From NCBI GenBank assembly GCA_022497155.1, contig MU385721.1, positions 62,001-126,000 of the forward strand: a stretch of DNA of 64,000 nt, in the 5' to 3' direction. Below, one piece after another: positions 46,254 to 58,024 of this stretch. The translations under genes and the position numbers were made by a program. Source of the stretch: Whalleya microplaca (Eukaryota > Ascomycota > Sordariomycetes > Xylariales > Xylariaceae). Every line of letters begins with the position of its first letter. Positions within the stretch are counted from its first letter, which is position 1. The notes beneath the pieces were generated by a model. That model ran no database searches, had not been told where the DNA came from, and was given only the letters and a program-made list of their open reading frames with translations.

Positions 46254-48676
46254 AGGCAGCGAATTGGACGAGCCAGGTGACTACCAGTGATGACTACTCG
46301 GAAGTATCCGAGATCTGAACTAGATAGGTAAGCCGCTCGATGGGCCAATGACATCAACTAAGAATGACCAAATGTGCGACCAAGCCGACAACCACGGTGG
46401 ATGAAATATTGTACTATGTACCTTGCTTGTTGATACCCCGTTCGGTCCCTGCGAGACGTCAAAAGTACATGCAGTTGTCAGATGCAGGGATCATATTTCT
46501 GTTATCGGTTCCGACATGCAAAATCTCGAAACTCAGCATCCCTCTTGAGGATGATAAAACCAAATGCTTACAGGGGCAGTCAAACTACTCTGCCACTCCT
46601 AAGAGAGGGTGTATATGTAAAATAGTTTACGATTGCTTCTCATGCTTGAAGCTATGTCCATGTACAAGGGGGCTTACTTGGGTTAGCCGGATACCTTGAA
46701 GTCCCATAAAGGAACGCGAACAGTCTAACCTAACCAGTCTATGCTACGAGGGGTATAAGTGAGGGGCCCTTTTAACGAGATACTTTCACTGGAAGACCTC
46801 GAAAGAAGTCAGACTCTAGATCGATTAATGATGCTGGACCTTGGGCTCTGTGCTCGGAAAAGGAGTTCGTTTCATATGGATTTGGGCGAAGCTACTCTAC
46901 TGCCCCATGTAAGCAATGCTCGTCTATGATTGCCATGTGATTCGGTCCCGACCATCTGTTTCATCATAGCTGAATAGGAAACCTGAGTTTCTGGTTCTGA
47001 GTCAGAGGCCTAACAGGGAAGTCTCTCACGGATCGATTTGGCATCGCTATTACGTAGGCACCTAGGTCGGCCACGGGATCGATGAGTTTTGAACTTGCAA
47101 ACTTCCTCATGCATTATATGTCGACACGCATACAGTTGCGACAATGTGTTACGCAGCTGATGGCGGGCAAGTGCGTTGAAGGATTCTGAACCCGGATGGA
47201 ACAATAGGAACACCCGTCTCTTCGAAATTTTTGCGTAGGCGATGTCTGGAGTATGTGATACGGCATTCAGATTCCCGGGCAGCGCAAAGTGACAGCCCTG
47301 GCGGCTAATTAGGTGTAAGCGCAGTTCGATAATGGACTTAAGCGCAATTCAACAACTGCCACAATGAGTAAAAGGACCGACTGGACTTCTCGGGCGGCGC
47401 ATTACATATACCACTAGAGTTAATCCCTGTCTCCCGCGTGGCGCCACCCAATCTGCTGGTTCGGTAATGGAGTTGGGGCCGATGGTTGGCCTTTCTTAAG
47501 ATCAACCATCAAGAATTATAGCATGTGCTGTTGAAAACAAGTCAGGTTCGGATACTAACAGTGCTATGTAGGTATTCTTTTTGCTTTATAGACTTTCTTC
47601 TAGAGTAAAGTTTGGCGCAAGGTTTCTCTCCTTTATCTTCGGGTTGGCCACTCTTTTCTTATTTTCCCCACCACCATAATTGGAACTACTCATAGGATAG
47701 ACACCAGCTGTGCACCTTATGAATTGATAGCGCAGCCTCTGAAGACCACATTTTGGCTATTAGATAACCATAAACTCCCCGAAAAGATACGCGTGATGTG
47801 AGTGACTAATAAGAGACATAATAAGGTATGGTCTTTTGCTATCAAATGTGCTGCGTAGTCTAGACACACCTCGCTTAGTCTTTTCAGCTATGGCTACATC
47901 CCATTCCTTCTTAGGCGAGTGACATCGTTCGACCCTTTCTAATAAGCACAGCCCACGCCGCAGTCAGCATTTGATGAGCGATGTTACGCCTCACTTGGGC
48001 AGCATCCAAAATGTTGGCTAAGTTGAATAACCTAGAGATGGATGGTATGCACAAGAGAGGCGCAACTAGGCACAACAAAACATGGTCTCGGGACCGAGTT
48101 GCATGGCGTTTGCATCGTTTTTATTTAGTATACACAGTACTAGTTATTCATTCGTGAGGACAATGGTAAAATGCCTGCAGCTAGATAGTCTTGCAGCCCT
48201 GTCCCCAAAGGAATTAGTGAGGCTATGAGCAGCCATTGCCAAATGGAAGGCTGGGGTCCTCTCGGGATGCCTCTGTGCACCCTACGTGCCGAGCAATTGA
48301 TCCATAATTGCGACGGATGAGACCGTCGGTAGATGATTGAGTAATGGAATCTAGTTTCATGGTCTTGAATGTCTGTACTCAAGACTAGACCTATCCAAGA
48401 GCAAAGACTCCGTCAACTCGTTGTACGCCTTTGCAGATCATTTTTTGTTCACCATTGGACCGCCGTGAACCCAAGATCGAGCCTGGATTAGAAGTAGGCT
48501 CAGTCAAATGAAGCCTCCACTCCGCAAGCCGCTTAGGATATCAAGTGATGCGCTCATCCCGCCTGATATAAACGCCCAACTCCAGAATGGTATCGTTCAA
48601 AGTGTATCCCTCATTGCTCCGTTTCCAAGCCTCCCAAAGTGGTATTCCGTAGCTAGATTAACAACGGCCATTGTAC
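46254..48676. other. Intergenic DNA, nothing recognised
   Basis: A 2.4 kb stretch between the convergent 3' ends of the P450 and the single-pass membrane protein genes. Short open frames (46364-46699; 48140-48382 minus) lack motifs. No repeats were noticed. Confidence 0.5.
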
Positions 48677-49641
48677 TCAAGTTTGTAAGATAGCAGCGTG
48701 GACCGCAGAGCCGCCAATGTTGGGATTCTCTAGCCCAGTCTGGTTTTGCGGACCGGGCTTAAGGTAGCAGTTCCCTGGCGCGCCTCCCTCTTGAGCGCTG
48801 GTACGATTTGTCCACAAGGGAATAAAACTAATTCCTGCGCAAGTGGCGTTGTTATTGTTGGATGTAGAGCTGTTCGAGAAATCTGAAGGGACGTAGTATG
48901 TGTAAGAGGCGCAAGCATCGATACAATCGTCAAAGTTGCCGACGAATAATGACTGCAGCGGATTATTCGGCGCATTACTGTTGCAGTAGATTTTGAAAGT
49001 AGGTCTATTGAACCCTATGATCAGGTCAGCGGCGCTCCTTTCTGCCGTGCCTATGTGATACCGAATACTTACACTGAGATGAGTAGGTAGTCCCAGTCAC
49101 TCCTGCGGAATTTGTAGAACACCCCTTATCAATATTGCTGAACATTGTTGATGTCGAAGTAGGCGCCGAAGTAGTGGCACTTGCGGATGCACTCATAGCA
49201 GCTAATCTTGACTCGGCGTCGTTGGCTCGGCTCGCTTCGACCCCAGTTCCTGCCGCTAACCCAATTACTGCTACTGATAAGACGGCGATGATGATGGACA
49301 GTATGAAAACTAATGCTGAGCAACCACAGACTCGTTTCGAACCCCTCGCTTGGTCGGACGGCGGTATCGTGTCGTAGGCTGATTGGTGATCATATCCGTA
49401 CGTGGATGAACCAGTATTGCCAGCTACCGGCACATATCCAGGACTTATAGTTCGTTCTTCTGGTTTTAAAGGCGTCGACGGTGTTTGGTTTCCGTATAAA
49501 GCGACCTCCGGTACAGCAGGCGGGTGGTGGACTTCCGGGTAGCTATGAAGCGCAACCTCAGGCGCTTCATCATACTGTGGGCTGGATAAGTATATAATCA
49601 GCACGTCTTGAATCAATTGTAGCACTCACTCTTGGTGCCAT
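48677..49641 (-). CDS. Single-pass membrane protein with cysteine-rich ectodomain
   Basis: Three exons, 49641-49630 (MAPR), 49574-49073 and 49014-48677, join to 283 residues; donors are GTGAGT and GTAAGT and acceptors CAG and TAG. The first exon is inferred because the frame upstream of 49574 has no ATG, and MAPR|YDEAPEV splices in phase. Layout: a proline/tyrosine-rich cytosolic part with repeated PEVALHSYPEV/PEVALYG words, one membrane helix (about 89-114), a short alanine/serine-rich stalk, then an ectodomain with spaced cysteines (KGCST, IYCNS, DDCIDACASYTYY, ATCAGISF, GNCYLK) and several N-glycosylation sequons. The cysteine pattern resembles PAN/apple-like extracellular modules, so a surface receptor or adhesion role is possible; that is inference. 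The family is common but unnamed in fungi. Confidence 0.72.
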
Positions 49642-52600
49642 AGTTGGCTGCGACGAAGCACGAGTAATAGGCCTATGTAAGGATACTCGAAGCGGCCACA
49701 ATCCCCGAACGTCGTGCACGACCGACTAAGAAGACGATCGCGGACGAAGCAGATAGTGTAGAAGGGGCAAGAATACTTTGTAAGAGGGCGGCACCGGTAG
49801 CATATGAATCATGTGGAGAGACTCGGGAGTCAAGGGTCCAAACCAAATGGGACCCAATCACTTCCATCCCATCTAGTAATCCCAGGCGACTACCATAGTT
49901 CGTATATAGTAAAATCTCAAAGTCCTAGACATCGTCCCTAATCTGGGATGGTTGTAAGACCTAAAATCCCAAGCTGAGTTGCTAGCTTACAGACTACTGA
50001 ATAAATTGGACACCTGCAGCTCGTCTAGCATAAATCGACAGGGTCATCAACACAAGCCGGGGCCTCCGTGCAGAAATGCAACCCTGCAGTGAAGTCTAAC
50101 TAGTTCGTCCAGCGTACTCTGGACCGATTCACTTATCACCTAGGGGATTAGTGAGTCCACTGGGACGGATATGTTAAAGAATCAAGACATAATAGTTTAA
50201 GTCATTAGCACCCGATATCACGACTATAATGCTTCGTCGTCGACTGGGGCACTTTACGACGGACGATTAACTTAAGGGTAATCCTGTCAGGGGGCTGGCG
50301 GGGCCTAAACTATGTAACTTTAATGTTCTGTGCTAAAATGCGACGGCATTTGGATCTCTTGAACGAATCGCATTTTGTCACCGCCATCCTGCCAGGGTCG
50401 CTCCACTATGAGGCCAAGCAACCAAAAGATTACTTGCATTATTGAGAGCAACTGTGAGACATGTAGGACGTTGATGAAGCGTAGAGTGCCTCCGTTGAAG
50501 AGCGACTACATATAATGTAAATTGAGAAAGCTGGAATGGTTCGGAGCCGAAAGCAGACCACCCCCACGAGGAAAATAGATAATGTATCATGTCAAATCAA
50601 ATTCCCTACAGAGTACCTCGGTACATACACATAGGGCTTGGAGGCTCGTTAGCGTTGTTACGCCCACCGAGACGCAAAGACCCGAAAGCTTATTACTTAT
50701 GTACATACATACAACACAGACAGTCTTCGCGTATCAGAACTATCCATCACTGTGTACGCACATAGCTTTTAAGGCACCAAACAGCCTCTACTCATCACAT
50801 AAAAGTGAGCATAAAAAGTTGTTTTTACAAAACTGAGCGATTTTGGACGGACGACTGCGTTATCAAAGACTCTCCACAAATTTCTTGCGTTGTGACCCTG
50901 TCTACCTGTAAATAATAAATCCAGAAGTCTTGAAAGATTGGCATTGATGAGTAATGAATTTCGAAAGAGAGCACCCGAGGCCCTGATGTTTTGGAGATAG
51001 CAATATTTATTATGTGTCTCCTGGTTCTTATACTTTGCGTAAGGCGAAACTACATTTCCAGAATGTTTGCTGGGCCTTTGTTAGCTAATAAATTCCAATA
51101 CCAGCAAAGAGTCCCAATGCTTTATGAACCTCTCCTGATGAAAATTGGGCCGTGCTGACGCCAGCCCTGAATTACGAAGAGATCCACAGGGCTGAGAACA
51201 CCAGCCCAACAGGCGATTCTGCCCATCAACGCATATCAAGTAGTAATAAGCATCAAGGATCAGACTTTTGGGTCTAGACTCATGTATTCACTATTCTTTA
51301 TTGACAATATTCTCGGCCCAGGTAGAAAACCCATGGTTAAATTTTCTTTTTTCATATAGAGTACTTTGATTTGAGTAAATTTTGCGCACAAATATAAGTA
51401 CCGTTGAAAATATACTTCTTTTTAGGTGAAAATTAAATATAGGTATAAGTACCTTAAATAAGTAGTTCTATCCATATAGATCTTACACACAAATTCAAGT
51501 ACCTTATAATACTTCCGTTTGAGTACAGATAGCTATATAAAATAAGGTATCATATATTCAGTCGTTTGTACATATAGATTGACACTGATCTACACATGAC
51601 GCTATATGGGAGTCTGCAAAGTGTATGCGTGGTTTTTCTATAAAAAAAAAAAATAACCGTGGGTGTTGAATGGGCTTCACACCATGGTGTAGGTATCGCG
51701 CGAACGATTGGGTTGTAATTGGTCTGTATTGCTATATGTCTTAACGAAAGAAAGTGAGGGAATTCCTCGTGCGGAGAAGATATGAAAATCTCTTCGCGCT
51801 AGGGTAGCTTAGTCAGCTACCCCTGATCGCACGGCTGAACTGAGCGTTATTCCAACAGTGGGTTTTCTATCTGGGCCGAATACCTTGGTATTCTAAGGTT
51901 GAATGATCATCCAGACACAGATGTTCTTTGTGGAAGCATACCTAGGTATAAAACCACTGACTACTGCGTGTGGATATAAATCAGATTCAGATGGATGAAA
52001 GTGACTGCATATACCTAGATTTAAGTTGAGTTTCAACATCAGAAACAGTGCACACATCCATAGCGAGGACATTATGTTGATTAGCAGCCCTTAGCAGTCA
52101 GAATGCAAGTGCTATTACATGTATGTCCACGTGGCAGAAGGCTTACCTAGATACATACGGAATACCTGCGGTCCTGCACACGCGCAAGCCAGTACCTGAC
52201 TGTAAGTAGCACAATAGTACGCGGTCCTAACTTTCGGCAACGATTCTCGAGGTAACGTCTCAAATTGCAAGTACTTGGAAAACTTGCCAGAAGCCACCAT
52301 CGTTCATCGATTGTACTGCAAGGCACCCCACGTAGTCATCCTGCTTTATTGGTCTCTTCAAGTGACTTTATGGTTTGGACTGGAACCCTCGAATTACATC
52401 ATAGCAATGCATTTATCTATTGAATTCATACAATGGGTTCAAAGACTTCCATCTAGTCTTAACGGTATTTTACAAATATAGATTTGTTGTGTTCCTATCC
52501 TTCCCTAGCAAACACATTCTTTCAGAGGATACCCGACGTATTATCTGTGAGCGTGGCCATGCATCTACTGTCGGAATAGGGTGGCTGGTATACACTCCAC

Positions 52601-52679
52601 ATCCTGTGGCAGTATATAGGAGGGGCTTTAGCCCCAAACTATGACACTCATAACCTGCGTCTATTCCAACATTTGTCAC

Positions 52680-52870
52680 GACAATAAGGGTATTAGTTAT
52701 AGTGCCTTATGGATCTCGGAGCAATAATTGCTCCGAGATCTATGAGCTTAAACGGGATCTTCTAAGCTGTTGGAAGATTTTTTAGATCTCAGACCTTTAT
52801 GCAATTCTATTTAGTCAACTAAAGTGATCACGGCAGCACCTAAATGATCATTGCACATACTGTAACTGTG
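52680..52870 (-). repeat. Diverged dispersed repeat, copy B
   Basis: This is the inverted partner of 24065-24265. The best-matching block is 52832-52863. It contains a perfect hairpin (52712-52740) that copy A keeps only in degraded form (CTTGGAGCAATCATTACTCT). Confidence 0.55.
52712..52740. other. Perfect 14-base-pair hairpin
   Basis: GATCTCGGAGCAAT, a single A, then the exact reverse complement. It is part of the dispersed repeat and not next to any gene, so it is not a gene terminator. Confidence 0.85.
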
Positions 52871-53299
52871 ATAACATCTATGGTGGTATCGTCCCAGCCT
52901 TCCCTCTCATCCATCATTTCGAAGTACTCTTCAGATAGCAGCCTACGTGATAGAGACCCCATCCGTGGTTTACATGCCAAACCAATACCGTTACCGCAAA
53001 TCTTGAAACCCTACACCCAATCAAGTGTTCTGTCATAACTTTCCAACTCTCACGCCAGCAATCCAATTATATAATGGCTGCCCTCGTCCCCTCGATGAAA
53101 CTAACCCAGATTCATAGGAATAGAGGCGGTTGACTCAAATGGGCACAAGGTGTGTACTACTATGCCAAAGGGTTCAGCGCACTTGCCTGTCAAGATAAGC
53201 TCGGTGTCACGAGATGGACGTCTAAGGTAGCAAAACAACACAGTAACACGGTTGTTACAGGAAGAACTAGCTTAAAGGTTGTTAGGAGAATAGCCTCTA

Positions 53300-54182
53300 C
53301 TTGCTATGGCTAATTCGCCTCGACACGCCCCTAGGGCGTTACGCTTTAACTAGTAAAAGACCCTAGTAATATAAAAATTCCGATGTATATCAGTGGAGTA
53401 TAAAAGTGACTTAGCTTTTAGTATAATTTATTAGATAAGTTAAAGTACTCTTGTTACGCACTGTCACATATTTAAAATAAAAATATATACGCTTAATAAA
53501 TCTACATTTATTTATTAATATTTAAGGTGGTAGCGGATGTATATCGGAAATTTTTATATTATATAGTGTCTTGGGACAGGGTGTCGGGGTAAAGCAAAAG
53601 TGAAATATATCAAGTCAAAAATGAGTGTATATAGCTACTAGAGCTATCTGTGTGTGACTATCTAACTATCTTGTAATATCTGTTGTAAAAAAAAGTGAAG
53701 GAGATGTGAGGGAGTAAGTCAGCTAAATACAGGTATGTGATCCACTGTAAATTGCCCTGTGGAGTGCCTTGTGGATACCCTGTGGAGTGCCCTGTGACGT
53801 GGCTCTAGGGGGCTTCTAGTGGCTCCTAAGCTGCTGTTAATACCCGTAATCCCCTTGCCCCATTACAATAGGCTTTTTATTAATTAAAGCGCAACGCCTT
53901 AAGTGTCACGGCACAGGCCCTGTAGGGTGCTATAAGGCCCTGTAAGCTGCAGCACACCCTAGGCCCCGCACACGTGACCTGCCGAACCACATGCTTAGTC
54001 AGATAGCTTAAGTAATCAGGTGAGGAGGTTTTCTCAGGTCAGGCTGTCACACAGCAATTAGCTGACCTTTTACTCCTCACCTTATAATTTTTCAGTAATA
54101 CACACCTATTACGTAGCACGCGCCGCCTCCTTCCTTGAGCCGTCACATTAAGGGCGTGTCGAGGCGAATTAACTATAGCAAG
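53300..54182. mobile_element. Element with 31-base terminal inverted repeats and TA flanks
   Basis: The left end at 53300 reads CTTGCTATGGCTAATTCGCC and continues CTCGACACGCCC. The right end, read inward on the other strand from 54182, differs at two bases only. TA lies directly outside each end (53298-53299, 54183-54184), as expected for a Tc1/mariner/pogo-type target duplication. The 883-base interior codes for nothing and itself contains one arm of a larger palindrome, so it is a non-autonomous or chimaeric element. Confidence 0.6.
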
Positions 54183-54505
54183 TATTGTAATGGGGCAAGG
54201 GAATTACGGGTATTGACAGCAGCTTAGGAGCCACTAGAAGCCCCCTAGAGCCACGTCACAAGGTATTTACAAGGCACTCCACAGGGCACTCCATAGGGCA
54301 CTCCACAGGGCAATTTACAGTGGATCACATATCTGTATTTAGCTGACCTTTTCCCTCACATCTCCTTCACTTTTTTTTAATAAAGATATCACTAGATTAT
54401 TATACATGGCTATAAATATCATTAAATAGTTATATATAAATAGCTTTAATAGCTATATACACTCATTTTTAACTTAATATTTCACTTTCGCTTTACCCCG
54501 ACACC
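53579..54505. repeat. Large inverted repeat (two arms of about 300 bases)
   Basis: Arm 53579-53871 is the reverse complement of 54184-54505 over most of its length. Shared blocks include GTGTCGGGGTAAAGC, AATGAGTGTATATAGCTA, GTGAAGGAGATGTGAGGGA, TGATCCACTGTAAATTGCCC, a tandem GGAGTGCCCTGT array with different copy number, and GCTCTAGGGGGCTTCTAGTG. The right arm starts exactly where the TA-flanked element ends. A truncated third piece of the same family is recognisable at 53332-53375. Confidence 0.75.
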
Positions 54506-54533
54506 TTATCTTAAGATAATATCAAGTTAAATT

Positions 54534-54562
54534 AAGTTAAGTTAAGTTAAGTTAAGTTAAGT
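54534..54562. repeat. (AAGTT)n microsatellite
   Basis: A pentanucleotide run beside the inverted repeat and at the edge of the most AT-rich block in the window (54500-54960). Confidence 0.9.
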
Positions 54563-55258
54563 AATTAATTAAATTAATGGGAATGTTACTTTAAATAAAC
54601 TCTTTTTTAATTAGCGAGCGATTAATTTAAGTATTTTATCTTTTTACGCCGTTTATTATATTTAATTAAAACTTGTGATATCGGCTTTATTAAATAATTT
54701 AAGGCTAAGCCAAGTAGCCTAACATTAAAAACAGTATTATAAATATAAAACATCCTTAAGCTATAATAAAACACCGTAATTAAGATTCTTTATATCATTA
54801 TGTAAGTTAATGGGCTTTTTAATTATAGGGAGTTTATCGAGGAGTAACACTTACTTGGTGTTCTCGGCTACGGGGAACTAAAGCAATGGGAACACCTAAA
54901 GGATTAGCACTTTTAAGTGTTATTTTAATTCTAGTACTTTATCTCAATGCTTTCGCAATTTAATCTTTTGGAAAAATTACTAAAGCCACTATGTTATAAT
55001 TTCCCAGAGTCTTATATAGCATGAGAGACACTGGCGCATGTAATCAAGTTTATAGCGCTCCTAAAAGCTAAAAGGCAATAAAGATAGTTACAGTGAAGTA
55101 TGGGAAGTAGTAGATGATGTGGTAAAAAGGCGTTAAAGTCTGAATGACTCGGTGAATTTAACTGGATTGAAGACGATGCCTTTCGCCAATAACAAGTGAA
55201 AAGGAATAACATATGTACGGGGCAAGCCCGTGTATTGCTAAGCAATTCGCAACACACC

Positions 55259-55330
55259 AGTTTTTCAATAGATACTGAAAGTAGTTTTTCAATAGATACT
55301 GAAAGTAGTTTTTCAATAGATACTGAAAGT
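55259..55330. repeat. Three exact copies of a 24-base tandem repeat
   Basis: The unit AGTTTTTCAATAGATACTGA plus AAGT is repeated three times without change. In the open frame 55196-55558 it reads FSIDTESS three times. That frame has no other recognisable feature. Confidence 0.95.
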
Positions 55331-56732
55331 AGATTAGCGTCAAGGCAAAGAGATTATCTTCTATTGATCGATCAGGGGCAAGCCTTTGTCGTTATCAATA
55401 CCAGGGACCTCCTCCAAAATGGAAACCGGACTGGAACGTTACATCCCAGTATAAGACATGAGTGCATACATGGTATATTGGTGATTTACTTTCTGCGAGA
55501 GGCTCTCACGGGTGGTTTGGGTTATAATAGCTTAGGCCTAGGTACTGTAAGTCTTTAATACACGAGACAAAGGATATATGATATTAGATACTAGCATCGA
55601 GAATACCTCTTGATAGCACCGTACTATTAAAACGTATGGTAGCATCTGCAATGGCTTGAGTGTGAGAGTCGCTAGAACAGTCCTATGCTAAATTAAACTA
55701 CTTTCACAACCACTAAATTCGTGTTCGATTCGTATAGTAACCGTAGTTTTCTAATGAAGTCCCAGTAATCGGATACCACGCTCCTACACTCACTCAATTA
55801 TTGCCATCAAACACACTTAAATAAATAGCGACACTTAAACGACGTCATCATATGAAACGGATCAACTCATGCTCGTTACATCATCTTGAGACAAGTACGA
55901 CAAGCACTTATTACGCTGACAATAAATAATGAATACATGATAAAGAGGACGCCCCATTACATGTAGGGTAGCTGTGTTAAGTTCGGGCAGCCACAAGTTA
56001 GCGCCACGGCCCACATGCAGTGAAGTTTTAATAGCGAAAGCAAGTTATGGATGGTGCGCAGCACACCATACCCTATAGGTTAGTACAAGAATATCATCGC
56101 CAAACTTAATAGTCTAATACGCTTTTGGGAGGTTTGGCTTAGTTGTATACAGGTTACCCCCTGTAATAATGTAAAGATCCGCGGCGGAGAGCTACAACAG
56201 GATATCCCCGTTACATGGTTAAGTTTCAATATTAACAAGGCTATTTAAAGTATCCTAAAGCCATTATTGTGAGAGAAATACACCTTTATAAGATCGTGCT
56301 TAATCGTTGAAAGGGTTTCAACAAACGCATATGCTTACTATAAGGTGCCGCTAAATAACTGTTATGATACATAAGGACTAGGGGGGCATATAAGGAATAT
56401 TAAGAGAGACGCCGACATCCTTTTAGCTAACATATCTCACATTAAAATGGCAGGACATCTATCCTCCGGCAGTACTAATCATCCCATCACTTTTTATAAT
56501 TGAGTGGCGTTTTACTTCATTTAAGTAATTGTCATTTTTAATAATTTATAATATAGTGAATTACGAGATTTAACCATTGAAATATAACGTGGCTAATAAT
56601 AGGTACTTCCCTGAAAACAACCTGCCTCTTTCGACACTTTCGACATAAGCGACGTGGTGTCTTAGATCTCCCCCCCTTTTTTCGGGGCTTAGATCGATGA
56701 CTGCTAGAGGAAGTCAGTTGCGAGCCGATGAC

Positions 56733-56882
56733 CAAGGTTGTAATCCACTCCACATGAGGTTCTCGTGGAGTGGAAATAGGGCTGGCACGTTGCACACTAC
56801 AGTACGTGCACGCGTGCACGGTACATATAGTGGTCTTTTGTCCACGAGAGGCTCTCGTGGAGTGGAGTGGATTGCAACCTTG
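56733..56882 (+). mobile_element. 150-base inverted-repeat transposon (hAT-like MITE), copy 1
   Basis: Ends are CAAGGTTG...CAACCTTG, with about 20-base terminal inverted repeats (AAGGTTGTAATCCACTCCAC against its near complement). CCGATGAC flanks both sides (56725-56732 and 56883-56890), a clean 8-base target duplication as in hAT elements. The site lies inside an older tandem duplication of about 31 bases (GATGACTGCTAGAGGAAG...). An internal near-palindrome CCACGAGAGGCTCTCGTGG is present. Confidence 0.8.
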
Positions 56883-57449
56883 CCGATGACTGCTAGAGGA
56901 AGCCAGTTGCGACCCAACCAGAATGTATGATGTGACTCTAGGCGTATAAAATGTTGTGCTTCGGCCGGCATCATCTAGACAAAACTCGCCTCGCTTGATC
57001 GTCATTGATATTCTAACGGAAAGGTCAGGGCATAACCGGTGGCTCAATACTTCAATCTGTCCAAATCTTACCCCATATACCCAGAACCATAGATGGGCCG
57101 GTCGCAGAGTACTGCTTACTCTCTATCTGCATTCTATACGTCAAGTCAGCTCGCTAATGGTCAGTGTCAAACATGGCGGAAAGTGATAAGCTTACTTGAC
57201 TAATACTGCATAGCCAAGGAGACGATGGATTTGGTTATGGAGCTGTGTCAGTTCTCCAGGAATATTCTTCTTACCTTCCTGTATATACTGATCCCTAGCA
57301 GTGCGCCTGCGGCGCCTCTGGAATGAGCATCCACACAGAACCATGCCAAAGTTGCGGAACTCCACGTTGCGCACTATGTGTAGTCGAAAAAGTACAAATG
57401 AGGGCTTGACGGGTATAAGTACCTATAGAAAATCAACTTCAACTTCAAG

Positions 57450-57743
57450 CAAGGTTGTAATCGACTCCACTCCACGAGAGGCTCTCGTGGACAAAAGACC
57501 ACTATTTGTACATGTTGTCTTGCGAAATGATAATATCCTTGTCAAGTACCGCACTGAATCATCTTCGGCAATCCGACAAAAACACACAGACTCTGTATAT
57601 AGAAGCCACTTACCATGGATAATTTAGAACCATGGGGAATGCATACATGGAGGGATATTATCTTTACCTATCTCCGTCGTGTGCAACGCGCCAGCCCTGT
57701 TTCCACTCTACAGGAACCTCATGTGGAGTGGATTACAACCTTG
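57450..57743 (-). mobile_element. Same transposon family, copy 2 (inverted, 294 bases)
   Basis: Read on the minus strand it has the same ends and subterminal blocks as copy 1 (GCCAGCCC on one side, GTGGTCTTTTGTCCACGAGA on the other). Its middle, about 57521-57680, carries roughly 145 bases absent from copy 1. No matching flanking duplication was found. Confidence 0.75.
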
Positions 57744-57923
57744 TGAAAGACGGACAGTTTGTCGGACCACATCTTTGAGCACGATGTGCGAGACTTCAGG
57801 CTGCGCAAGGAGTGGTTCTTTTTGTATCTATTATATATCTGTGTGCTGTAGTTGTTGATGATGAGGTGAGTTGTGAGGTTGTGCTGCTATCAGATATCGC
57901 GTGCGGGGCTGATCAGTCAGATG

Positions 57924-57962
57924 TCAGTTATCAGTTATCAGTTATCAGTTATCAGCTATCAG
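57924..57962. repeat. (TCAGTTA)n tandem repeat
   Basis: Five to six copies of a seven-base unit, the last one degenerate, just downstream of the CorA-like gene stop. Confidence 0.85.
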
Positions 57963-58024
57963 CCATCCCGTGACATGTCGAGCATTGCTATTGTTACACA
58001 AGGTACGTATAAATTGATAGATGG

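Larger units (their letters stand above)
49642..58024. other. Gene-free, repeat-rich 8.4 kb
   Basis: No convincing gene in 8.4 kb. It contains a dispersed repeat copy (52680-52870), nested inverted repeats (53300-54505), an AT-rich block (54500-54960), a 24-base tandem repeat (55259-55330) and two copies of an inverted-repeat transposon (56733, 57450). Around 51370-51540 an AAGTACC word recurs in three loosely similar, roughly 55-base units. This looks like transposon-fed, RIP-type AT-rich DNA. Confidence 0.6.

Noticed and set aside
47160..47200. GGTTCAGAATCC as a B box
   Set aside because: One base too long for the consensus and no matching A box upstream.
57301..57627. A 108-residue plus-strand frame
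   Set aside because: It crosses the transposon copy at 57450 and has no motif.
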